Assembly: GCF_002778285.1 (NCBI RefSeq)
Contig: NZ_NESM01000001.1
Span: 1,510,501 to 1,574,500, forward strand
Source: Limnohabitans sp. 15K
GTDB taxonomy: Bacteria > Pseudomonadota > Gammaproteobacteria > Burkholderiales > Burkholderiaceae_C
Direction of reading: 5' to 3'
Length of the DNA stretch: 64,000 nt
Positions 16,155 through 23,542 of this stretch are shown here, piece by piece. A model generated the notes under the pieces. That model saw only the letters and a program-made list of their open reading frames with translations, had not been told where the DNA came from and ran no database searches. Within the stretch, counting starts at the first letter, position 1, and the number at the start of each line of letters is the position of its first letter. The position numbers and the translations under genes are program-made.

Positions 16155-17216
16155 ATGAATGATACGCAGACTGACCGGAGAATCCCTGTTTACTTGCTCA
16201 CCGGCTATTTGGGCAGTGGCAAAACCAGTTTGTTGAAGTCTTGGATGACCTCGCCATTGTTGCAAGATGCTGCACTGGTGATCAATGAGCTGGGCGAGGT
16301 GGGTTTGGACCACCAATTGCTGAGCAGCGCCAGCGAAAGCTCCGCCGCCTTGATCGCCAATGCCTGTGTATGTTGCACCGGTTTGCCTGGCTTGGCGCAA
16401 TCCCTCGAGGATTTGTTTTGGGCGCGCCTAGAACGGCGCATTCCACGCTTTCCCAACTTGGTCATCGAGACCACAGGATTGGCAGAACCCGGGCCCGTCA
16501 GCCAGGTTTTGCTGGACAACGATTTGCTGCAAGAGCGTTACCGCTTGGCAGGCGTGATCACCTGTTTGAGTGCTTCCACGGCACACCAAGTCCTGGAACG
16601 CCATGCTGAAGCACGCGCACAGCTGCAAGGTGCCGACCTGTTGGTGATCACCAAAACCGACACAGTCAGCCCAGAAGCACTGCGCCAATTGACGCTGAAA
16701 ATTGAGCACCAGCTGGTGCACTTGAATGGCCATGAGGCGGGACGCACACAGGTCGCCACATCCGCCCATGCCAACTTCAGTGCCGATCAGATGCTGCACG
16801 CTCTGAGCAAGGGATCGGCCAAAAATGAACATGAACATGAACATGAACATGAACATGAACATGAACATGATCACGACCACGACCACGACCACGACCATGG
16901 TCACACGCATGATCACCAACACTCGGCTGAAGCCTATTTTTGGCCCATGCCCGAAGCCCTGACGCCACTCACTTTGCCATCACGGATCGCTGAATTGCAG
17001 CAATGCCTTGGCGATCGTTTGTTGCGCTTAAAAGGCAGGATTGAAACCTCTGAGGGTCCTCGCTTGGTTCAGCTCGCACCCTTCGAACCCTTGGCCTGCA
17101 TCACAGCCGATGACTTGTCCACGGCACCACAAGAGCCCAAAGGGCTGACCTTGATCGTGGCTTTGCCTTTGAGCCCCGCTCAACAGCAGCGCTTGACGGC
17201 ACTGCTGGGTTCCTGA
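16155..17216 (+). CDS. G3E (COG0523/CobW-type) metal GTPase with His-rich insert
   Basis: About 353 residues. Walker A GYLGSGKTS (17-25), the family metal site CVCC (71-74), the switch region ETTGLAEPGP and a TKTD guanine-specificity motif mark a CobW/HypB-like metallochaperone GTPase. Between the GTPase domain and the C-terminal CobW_C-type domain lies a run of His alternating with Glu, then Asp (about residues 225-257). These proteins load Zn, Co or Ni into client enzymes. The gene is divergent from nikR, so nickel or cobalt is the likely metal. The His run is encoded by seven exact ATGAAC hexamers, a possible slippage tract. ATG 16155 is preferred over TTG 16152. Confidence 0.88.
   Translation: MNDTQTDRRIPVYLLTGYLGSGKTSLLKSWMTSPLLQDAALVINELGEVGLDHQLLSSASESSAALIANACVCCTGLPGLAQSLEDLFWARLERRIPRFPNLVIETTGLAEPGPVSQVLLDNDLLQERYRLAGVITCLSASTAHQVLERHAEARAQLQGADLLVITKTDTVSPEALRQLTLKIEHQLVHLNGHEAGRTQVATSAHANFSADQMLHALSKGSAKNEHEHEHEHEHEHEHDHDHDHDHDHGHTHDHQHSAEAYFWPMPEALTPLTLPSRIAELQQCLGDRLLRLKGRIETSEGPRLVQLAPFEPLACITADDLSTAPQEPKGLTLIVALPLSPAQQQRLTALLGS
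16825..16866 (+). repeat. Hexanucleotide microsatellite (7 x ATGAAC)
   Basis: Seven perfect tandem copies of ATGAAC, encoding Glu-His dipeptides in the metal GTPase, followed by imperfect GACCAC copies to about 16905. Gain or loss of a unit keeps the frame and changes the number of metal-binding His. Confidence 0.9.
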
Positions 17217-17230
17217 AATTTTCAGCGAAA

Positions 17231-17258
17231 AAAAACCAGGTCCGACAACCTGGTTTTT
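17231..17258. terminator. Bidirectional terminator
   Basis: An 11-bp stem AAAAACCAGGT (17231-17241) / ACCTGGTTTTT (17248-17258) with a 6-nt loop lies between the convergent GTPase and alcohol dehydrogenase genes; it has A-run and T-run flanks for both directions. Confidence 0.9.
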
Positions 17259-17280
17259 AATTTTTTCAGTTTGACAGCGG

Positions 17281-18390
17281 TCAAAGCCAAGGGTCAATGG
17301 TCATGTGAATCGCATCGGACGCACCTTCGCCCACCAGCGTGCGCAAGGCGTATTCGGTCTGGTCCAAACCAAAGGTGTGGGTGCTCATTTCTTTGACGTT
17401 GTGTCGGTTGCCCGCAATCAGTTGCAAAGCCAACTCGACCGACTCGTAGCTGTGGCCCCGCATGCCTTTGACGTTCAGGAACTTCGCAATGATCATGTCG
17501 CTGTCGAACATGGGCACTTTTTGTCGTTTGATGCCGCCCAAAATCACGGTGCCTTTTTTACGGGCCAATTGCAAAGCACTGACCACAGAGGCGGTGCCCC
17601 CTGAAGCGCAGTCAATGACCAGATCGGCCATCTGACCCCCCGTGATGTCCGCCACGGTCTCCAGCAGGTCCTGCTCACCAATCGCCACGGTATGGTGTGC
17701 ACCCAAACGCTTGGCCAATGCCAGACGCTTGAGGTCGGTGGGGTTGTTCAAACCGGTCACGATGATGTTGGCCACACCGGCTTCGCGCGCCGCAATCACA
17801 CACGACAAGCCTTGTTGACCCGGGCCTTGGATCAGCACGGTTTGGCCGGGTCCTGCGCCGCCTTGCAGATAGGTCCACTCGATGCCGTTCGACATGGGCA
17901 AAGCCAGTGCGGCGTACTTGGGATCAACGCCTTGCGGCACTTTGTGAAAGACCGTGTTCATGTGCAGCTCTTGGTACTGCGCAAAACCACCCCACAAACC
18001 AGAGCCCACGCTCAAACCTGTCGCGCCATACCGTGGGCCGCCCAAACGCCAGTCGGTGGCGTTGCACAAGCGGAAATCACCACTGCGACAAAAGTCGCAA
18101 TGTCCGCAAGGCAGGTATTCCTCCAAAGCCACCAAGTCGCCTTCTTTGACGCCCCACTTCGGGCCGGCAATGGCGCCCACCTCTTGCACATAGCCCACGG
18201 TTTCGTGACCCAAAATGGTGGGGCCTTTCATCTTGGGCAGGTCTTGGAAAAACATCCAGTCACTGCCGCAGACGCCGGTGATCGCCACCTTGAGCAAGCC
18301 CGCATTGGGCTGTGGTTCGGGGGTTTCGAAGTTGCGAATGTCGATGCGACTGTCTTGCAGCGCAACAGCGGCTTTAAAGCTAAGACCCAT
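17281..18390 (-). CDS. Zinc-dependent alcohol dehydrogenase (MDR family)
   Basis: A 369-residue medium-chain dehydrogenase. Catalytic-zinc motif GVCGSDWMFF and GHETVG, structural-zinc cysteines in CGHCDFCRSGDFRLC, and a Rossmann segment (VLIQGPGQQGLSCVIAA) are present. It would oxidise an alcohol or diol with NAD(P). It is 27 bp downstream of the Rieske oxygenase gene and preceded by GGAG, so the two are one transcription unit under the divergent operator at 19779. In that context it may dehydrogenate the diol or a side-chain alcohol made by the oxygenase; this is inference. Confidence 0.9.
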   Translation of the reverse strand: MGLSFKAAVALQDSRIDIRNFETPEPQPNAGLLKVAITGVCGSDWMFFQDLPKMKGPTILGHETVGYVQEVGAIAGPKWGVKEGDLVALEEYLPCGHCDFCRSGDFRLCNATDWRLGGPRYGATGLSVGSGLWGGFAQYQELHMNTVFHKVPQGVDPKYAALALPMSNGIEWTYLQGGAGPGQTVLIQGPGQQGLSCVIAAREAGVANIIVTGLNNPTDLKRLALAKRLGAHHTVAIGEQDLLETVADITGGQMADLVIDCASGGTASVVSALQLARKKGTVILGGIKRQKVPMFDSDMIIAKFLNVKGMRGHSYESVELALQLIAGNRHNVKEMSTHTFGLDQTEYALRTLVGEGASDAIHMTIDPWL

Positions 18391-18417
18391 GGGAGAGCTC
18401 CAGTTCAGAAAATGGCT

Positions 18418-19701
18418 TCAAACGGTGGCGTGTGGTTTGCCAGGTTCCGCACGGAATGCGTCTTTGGCAGCCTCTTTGAAGACCAAATCGCGCTTGAGCA
18501 AAACAGCCACGGAACGGATTTTTTGATGCTCAGGATCGAGCCCTGGCAATTTGAAATCCGGATCAGCGGCCAGCGCTTTGGCGGCTTTCATCAGGCGTTG
18601 GCGGGTCATGATGATGCCGTTGTCTGTGGACACCAAGTTCTCTTTGGTTCGGTCTTGAATGGCGCCCATGCTTTCCTGCAAAGAGGCGTCTTGCATGCCA
18701 ATGCCTTCGATGCCGCTGTACAAGCTGCCTTCGCGTTGCGCTTGGCGGTCCATGAGGTAATCGTTTTCTGCGCGCTGCAAAGGCACGTAGTTTTTGTCAA
18801 CCAAAACGTGGATGCTGGCGCCGCCAATCATGGCTTGGCGCTCGGCGTCGGTCAGCGGACGTGTGGGGTGGTAGTCAAAGCTCCATGTCCAGCAGGTGGT
18901 GTCGTTGATGGGCACCCAAAAGTGGCCGTGCACCGGGTGATCACCGCGGGGAGGCACCATGGTGAAGCAAGGCATGATCCATGGCGTCACTCGCCAGTAG
19001 TACTGGTCGTCCTCGGCATTGCGGCGCGCACCCACCAGCAAACCGCCATCGGCTTCCACCACCTCAAAGACTGGGCTCAAATCGTTCAAGTTGTACTGGT
19101 TGCCCTTGGCGCCCTTGAACAAGGGGTCACGGCTGAGCGAGGCGCTGTGCAAGAAGGACACATGGCTGGAGTCGATGCCGCCTTCCAAGGCTTGCAACCA
19201 GTTGGTGGCCTGCAAACGCTTGGACATGTAGGAGTGAGACAAAGGCAAGGTGGCGAACTCCCACTCAGGCAATGCAGGTTGACGCTCGGGTGGGCCCATG
19301 TAAACCCAAATCACGCCACCCCGCTCGACCATGGGATAGGACTTGAGCTTGATGCGATCGGCATAACCGCTGTTGGGCTCGGAAGGCACTTCTATGCACT
19401 GGCCCGTGATGTCGTATTTCCAGCCGTGGTAAGGGCAACGGATACCGCCTTGTTCGTTGCGGCCAAACCAAAGTGACACACCACGGTGTGCACAAAACTC
19501 ATCGACCAAACCCAGGCGGCCCTCTGTGTCGCGGAAAGCCAGCATTTTTTCGGACAACAACTCCAGTCGCACGGGCTCGCAATCAGGGCTTGGCAGCTGC
19601 TCGGACAAGAGAGCGGGCAACCAATAACGGCGGAAAACTTCGCCCATCGGCGTGCCGGGGCCAGTTTGCGTGACCAAGTCGTTTTGTTCTTTTTTCAACA
19701 T
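18418..19701 (-). CDS. Rieske non-heme iron oxygenase, large subunit (phthalate-dioxygenase-like)
   Basis: A 427-residue terminal oxygenase. The Rieske centre is formed by Cys70-His72 and Cys89-His92 (CAHRG...CPYHGW); the mononuclear iron site shows His180 and His185 in DSSHVSFLH. Size and sequence style resemble the alpha3-type phthalate 4,5-dioxygenase and demethylase group rather than alpha3beta3 dioxygenases, and no beta subunit is nearby. Start 19701 follows GGAG; the frame runs further upstream but would swallow the operator. It is divergent from its probable electron donor, the Rieske ferredoxin at 19860. Substrate unknown; hydroxylation or O-demethylation of an aromatic acid is the likely chemistry. 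Confidence 0.92.
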   Translation of the reverse strand: MLKKEQNDLVTQTGPGTPMGEVFRRYWLPALLSEQLPSPDCEPVRLELLSEKMLAFRDTEGRLGLVDEFCAHRGVSLWFGRNEQGGIRCPYHGWKYDITGQCIEVPSEPNSGYADRIKLKSYPMVERGGVIWVYMGPPERQPALPEWEFATLPLSHSYMSKRLQATNWLQALEGGIDSSHVSFLHSASLSRDPLFKGAKGNQYNLNDLSPVFEVVEADGGLLVGARRNAEDDQYYWRVTPWIMPCFTMVPPRGDHPVHGHFWVPINDTTCWTWSFDYHPTRPLTDAERQAMIGGASIHVLVDKNYVPLQRAENDYLMDRQAQREGSLYSGIEGIGMQDASLQESMGAIQDRTKENLVSTDNGIIMTRQRLMKAAKALAADPDFKLPGLDPEHQKIRSVAVLLKRDLVFKEAAKDAFRAEPGKPHATV

Positions 19702-19778
19702 GCTTGTATCTCCTGATACTGAATACGGGTACTTAAAAAACAGCACCCTGATGGGGTGCCCGGGCGGGATAAAAAATC

Positions 19779-19815
19779 GTTCTTCATGAAGGAACATGGT
19801 TCTTTCATTCGAAAC
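19779..19815. promoter_or_regulatory. Tandem 17-bp operator B, Rieske oxygenase / ferredoxin
   Basis: GTTCTTCATGAAGGAAC (19779-19795), spacer ATG, then GTTCTTTCATTCGAAAC (19799-19815). It lies between divergent oxygenase and ferredoxin genes, 44 bp upstream of the ferredoxin start. Same 17-3-17 layout as the sites 9 kb and 19 kb away. Confidence 0.65.
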
Positions 19816-19859
19816 AAGGTTATCATTGCAAACTTGTTGTTGTCAACCGGAGATTCACT

Positions 19860-20177
19860 ATGACAGGTCCATGCAAATATCTCTCACTCTGCAAATCATC
19901 GGAAGTGGCACCGGGCAAAGCCATCAAGATTGAGAAGGATGGACTGACGCTGGCCGTGTTCAATATTGAAGGTGAGTTCTTCGTCACCGACGACGTTTGC
20001 ACACACGGTCCGGGTTCTTTGTCTGAAGGTGAAATCGACGGCGACGTGGTGGAGTGCGATTTTCACAACGGTTCGTTTAACATCAAAACAGGTGAAGTGG
20101 TGTCCCCACCTTGCATGATTCCGCTGAAGACCTACAAAGCGCGCCTCAATGATGGCGCTGTAGAAATCGAGAGCTGA
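19860..20177 (+). CDS. Rieske [2Fe-2S] ferredoxin
   Basis: A 105-residue soluble BphF-type ferredoxin. Ligands are Cys47-His49 (CTHGPG) and Cys66-His69 (CDFHNGSF). It shuttles electrons between a reductase and a Rieske oxygenase; the matching partners in this window are the reductase at 11798 and the divergent oxygenase at 18418. Single-gene unit closed by a strong terminator. Confidence 0.95.
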   Translation: MTGPCKYLSLCKSSEVAPGKAIKIEKDGLTLAVFNIEGEFFVTDDVCTHGPGSLSEGEIDGDVVECDFHNGSFNIKTGEVVSPPCMIPLKTYKARLNDGAVEIES

Positions 20178-20197
20178 AAGCACAATCCCGCTACACC

Positions 20198-20222
20198 AAA
20201 ACGGCCCTGACAGGGCCGTTTT
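20198..20222. terminator. Bidirectional terminator
   Basis: Near-perfect inverted repeat AAAACGGCCCTG / CAGGGCCGTTTT between the convergent ferredoxin and Bug-receptor genes, with flanking A and T runs. Confidence 0.88.
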
Positions 20223-20243
20223 GCTTTGTCGCATCAAAACCCA

Positions 20244-21218
20244 TCAATCGGTTTTGACTTGTTTCACCATGGGCGCCCACTGCTTCATCTCAGAGGCAAT
20301 GAACTGGTTAAAACGTGGCACATCAAAATCAAATGTTTCCATCGAGGTTTTGTTCAGTTGCTCTTGTGCTTGAGGGGAGCTCATGACCTTTCGCACGGCG
20401 GTGTTCAGGCGCGCCACCAACTCGGGCGGCATGCCAGGAGGGCCGGACAACGAGAACCAAGTGACACCGGTGAGCGAGGGGTAACCCAGCTCCGTGAATG
20501 TCGGCACATCGGGGAATGCGGGCAAGCGCTTGGAAGAAGATGCGGCAAGCAAACGCACTTTGCCGGACTTGACCTGGGTGGCCGCGGTGCTCAAAGTGGT
20601 GAAAGAAGCGGGAATGTGACCTGCCACCAAGTCCGCCACCGCAGGCGCCGCACCTTTGTAGGAAATGTGCTGCATGGGTGTCTTGGTCAAGACTTCGAAG
20701 GCCTCGCCGATCAGATAGCCGTGGGTGCCTTGGCCGGGTGATCCCCAGCTGATGCCTTTGGGTGTGGCCTTGGCCATGCTGATAAAGCTTTTGACGTCGG
20801 TCGCGCTGACACTGGCATTGACCGCCAATGCGATCGGCGGGCCACCCAAAATCGCAATGTGGGTGAAGTCTTTGATGGGATCAAAGACTTTGGGGTTTTC
20901 AAGGGGCGCAATGACGTGCGAGGCCACGCCAGACACCACCAAGGTGTAGCCATCTGGGGCTGACTTTGACACCATTTGGGATCCGAGGACCCCGCCAGCG
21001 CCACCTTTGTTTTCGATGATGAAGGTCTGCTTGAAGATGTCACCCAAGCCATTGGCCACCAATCGACCCAAGGCATCCGAGCTGCCACCCGCAGCAAACG
21101 GCACAATGATTTTGACCGGCTTGGTGGGCCAAGCGGCGTCTTGGGCAAAAACGGTCAAGGGTGCCAAGGCGATCGGCAAGGTGGCCGCCAGCAAGCAAAT
21201 AGAGGATCGAAAATTCAT
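20244..21218 (-). CDS. Bug-type (TctC) substrate-binding protein
   Basis: A 324-residue periplasmic receptor of the tripartite tricarboxylate transporter family: signal peptide (cleavage after VFA), then the family start WPTKPVKIIVPFAAGG, ENKGGAGG, and DGYTLV motifs. These bind carboxylates such as citrate, glutarate, terephthalate or nicotinate. No TctA/TctB membrane genes are in the window. It stands alone between the Rieske genes and the monooxygenase pair. Confidence 0.93.
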   Translation of the reverse strand: MNFRSSICLLAATLPIALAPLTVFAQDAAWPTKPVKIIVPFAAGGSSDALGRLVANGLGDIFKQTFIIENKGGAGGVLGSQMVSKSAPDGYTLVVSGVASHVIAPLENPKVFDPIKDFTHIAILGGPPIALAVNASVSATDVKSFISMAKATPKGISWGSPGQGTHGYLIGEAFEVLTKTPMQHISYKGAAPAVADLVAGHIPASFTTLSTAATQVKSGKVRLLAASSSKRLPAFPDVPTFTELGYPSLTGVTWFSLSGPPGMPPELVARLNTAVRKVMSSPQAQEQLNKTSMETFDFDVPRFNQFIASEMKQWAPMVKQVKTD

Positions 21219-21403
21219 TGAAATCTCAAGGTTTGAAGGGTGCTCAGAAGCGCTGATTTTTCTTCATTCAGCTTTGCGCGTGATTCTCGGTGCGTCAGAA
21301 AAACTGTCAATAGGGACATTACGTAGTGGCGTGAAGACAGGTCACAGACCGTGTGTAAAACCGCCCTGTTTTTCATGCTGGCGCTGCGCATGCAACCCGG
21401 CTT

Positions 21404-21646
21404 TTAAGCACTCGCACGCGCGTGTTGCAAGGCCTCGCGCAACACCTTCAAATCGCCGATGTGGTTGGCCAGCAGCAAGATCAAGCGCGCGTTGAACGCT
21501 TCACTTTGCTCGTCACTCAGACCACTGTGCGCGTCGATCAAGTTTTCGTAAAACTCATCACCCGGTGAAAAGTCACGGAAAAATCGGCGGCCAGTTTCGT
21601 GAAAGTGAGGGTCTGTTTTCAGGGCTGTTTGTGTGTCGTTGCTCAT
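21404..21646 (-). CDS. DUF2783-family small protein
   Basis: An 80-residue protein with the conserved core FYENLIDAHSGLSDEQS and FNARLILLLANHIGD, which I recognise as the DUF2783 family. These small proteins commonly sit beside flavin-dependent aromatic hydroxylases, as here, where it lies 18 bp downstream of the monooxygenase and is preceded by AAGGAC. Function unknown; probably an accessory or stability factor of the hydroxylase. Confidence 0.8.
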   Translation of the reverse strand: MSNDTQTALKTDPHFHETGRRFFRDFSPGDEFYENLIDAHSGLSDEQSEAFNARLILLLANHIGDLKVLREALQHARASA

Positions 21647-21664
21647 GTCAGTCCTTTGTGCATT

Positions 21665-23350
21665 TCAGGCTTGGCCAATTTGAGCGCCCAAGGCGCGAGC
21701 CAATGCGGCTTGCAGCTGGACGGTGCCCAAGGTGCGCCAGCGGGCCACCACATGCTGGTCGGGGCGCAGCAGGTAAGTGGTGCCGTTTTTGGCGTCGTAT
21801 CGTTTCGCGACCAGGCCTTGGCTGTCGACGATGACGTTCATGCCGGGGATGTTCATGGGGCTGGACGCAACGATGAGGGGAGTCACTTGGACGGGCTCAT
21901 TCGCTTGCAGGGGCAAGCTCCCACAGGATGCGAGTTGCGCCAACACTTCGGGCGAAGGCGGGGCCTCGGCGAACAGCATGACCTGAAATCCCTTGCCCAC
22001 TTGGTCGAGCAACCAAGCGTCTTGACCATTCACTTGCACGGGCGCATCGTCCATCGGTGCGCCGGGCACCATCTGGCCTTCAAACGCGTCGGTGTCGGGC
22101 GTGTTGAGCACCGATTCGGTCAAGAAGGACGGCATGGACAGGCGCCCCGAGTTGACCAGCTTGCGCGCAAACGGGTGGTGCTTGGCCAGCGCCAGCACCT
22201 GGTTGCGGAAGGTGCGGCTGGTGCGGCTCTTGGGCGTGATGAAGTCGGTCGAGCGCGTCGAGTTCATGATGTTCTCGTCGGCCGCAAACTGGCGGTCGTG
22301 CGCGTAGGTGTCCAGCAACTTCTCGTTGGCTTGGCCTTTGATCACCAAACCCAGTTTCCACATCAGATCGTCCGCATCCTGAAAGCCCGAGTTGGCCCCG
22401 CGTGCGCCAAAGGGCGAGACCTGGTGCGCCGCGTCGCCCGCAAACAGCACGCGGCCGTGGCGGAAGTCCGTCATGCGGCGGCACTGGAAGGTGTAGATGC
22501 TGACCCACTCCAGCTCAAAAGGCCTGTCGTCGCCCAGCATGGCCTGCAGACGCGGGATGACTTTTTCGGGCTTCTTTTCTTCTTCGGGGTCGGCGTCCCA
22601 GCCGAGCTGAAAGTCGATGCGCCAGACGTTGTTGCTCTGCTTGTGCAGCAATACGCTCTGGTTGGGGTGAAACGGCGGGTCGAACCAGAACCAGCGCTCG
22701 GCCGGGTAGTCGGCCTTCATGATCACATCGGCGATCAAAAAGCGGTCCTGGAAGACGCGGCCTTCGATGTCCAGCCCCAAGTGGCGGCGGATCGGGCTGC
22801 GAGCGCCGTCGGCCACCACCAGCCAGTCGGCCTCGATGTCAAACGTGCCTTCGGGTGTTTCCACCGTCAGCGTGGCGTACGCGTCGTGGCGCGTGACCGC
22901 GGTCACCTTGTGCTGCCAGCGGATGTCAGCGCCCAACGCCAATGCACGGGCGATCAGCATTTCTTCGACGTGGTACTGCTGCAAATTGATCATGCCAGGG
23001 CGCTTGTGGCCGGCGTCGGGCACCAGGTTGAATTGGTAAACCTCGTCCTCTTCCAAGAAGGTGCGTCCGATGTTCCAGCTCACACCCATGTTGCAGGCCT
23101 GCTCGGCGATGCCCAAGCGATCCAGAATTTCGAGCGAACGTTTGGCGTAACAAACGGCCCGCGATCCGACCGAAACGGTCTTGTCGTCGTCCAACACCAG
23201 GACGTCGAGCCCCTGCAAACGCGCGTCGATCGCGGCGGCCAAGCCCACAGGCCCTGCGCCAATGACGATCAAAGGCTTGCGCTGCGGGGGCGTCGACATC
23301 AGGTCGGCAGGCGACTTGTAGGGATAAATCGGGTTGACGTAAGCACCCAT
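21665..23350 (-). CDS. FAD-dependent aromatic hydroxylase (MhpA/TfdB-like)
   Basis: A 561-residue group A flavin monooxygenase. FAD-binding GAGPVGLAAA (about 31-40), the DG motif VADGARSPIRR and the GD motif RVLFAGDAAHQ are present, and the C-terminal thioredoxin-like domain of the 3-(3-hydroxyphenyl)propionate/phenol hydroxylase group follows. It should hydroxylate a phenolic ring with NAD(P)H and O2. GGAG precedes the start at 23350. It is divergent from a GntR regulator and followed by the DUF2783 gene. Substrate not identifiable from sequence. Confidence 0.92.
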   Translation of the reverse strand: MGAYVNPIYPYKSPADLMSTPPQRKPLIVIGAGPVGLAAAIDARLQGLDVLVLDDDKTVSVGSRAVCYAKRSLEILDRLGIAEQACNMGVSWNIGRTFLEEDEVYQFNLVPDAGHKRPGMINLQQYHVEEMLIARALALGADIRWQHKVTAVTRHDAYATLTVETPEGTFDIEADWLVVADGARSPIRRHLGLDIEGRVFQDRFLIADVIMKADYPAERWFWFDPPFHPNQSVLLHKQSNNVWRIDFQLGWDADPEEEKKPEKVIPRLQAMLGDDRPFELEWVSIYTFQCRRMTDFRHGRVLFAGDAAHQVSPFGARGANSGFQDADDLMWKLGLVIKGQANEKLLDTYAHDRQFAADENIMNSTRSTDFITPKSRTSRTFRNQVLALAKHHPFARKLVNSGRLSMPSFLTESVLNTPDTDAFEGQMVPGAPMDDAPVQVNGQDAWLLDQVGKGFQVMLFAEAPPSPEVLAQLASCGSLPLQANEPVQVTPLIVASSPMNIPGMNVIVDSQGLVAKRYDAKNGTTYLLRPDQHVVARWRTLGTVQLQAALARALGAQIGQA

Positions 23351-23410
23351 GTTTGGACTCCGGTCAGATCAAAGAACACCCTCGGGTGTGACAGGGCGTA
23401 ATTTACTATA

Positions 23411-23430
23411 GATAAATCAGTTTACTTATC
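23411..23430. promoter_or_regulatory. Candidate GntR operator
   Basis: GATAAATCAGTTTACTTATC has GATAA/TTATC arms around an imperfect centre and lies in the 192-bp gap between the hydroxylase and the GntR gene, overlapping an AT-rich promoter-like stretch (TACTATAGATAAA). Confidence 0.4.
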
Positions 23431-23542
23431 CGTAATTTTTGAACGCAGCGGCGGACACCAGCCCCGTATCAAAAACCACCGGGTTCAGCAGGTGCAGGCA
23501 AGTCGCGCTATGCTCAAGGCCCGTCTTTTGTATGACAACTTC

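Noticed and set aside
16825..16905. CRISPR-like short repeats
   Set aside because: They are contiguous in-frame hexamers coding for Glu-His and Asp-His inside a GTPase gene, without spacers.
17692..19476. Rightward open frame of 594 codons
   Set aside because: It runs antisense through the alcohol dehydrogenase and the Rieske oxygenase, both of which have full family motifs; the composition (His-, Gly-, Gln-rich) is that of a GC-skewed shadow frame.
21599..23401. Rightward open frame of 600 codons
   Set aside because: Antisense to the flavin hydroxylase, which has intact FAD motifs and a ribosome-binding site; the frame has no recognisable domain.
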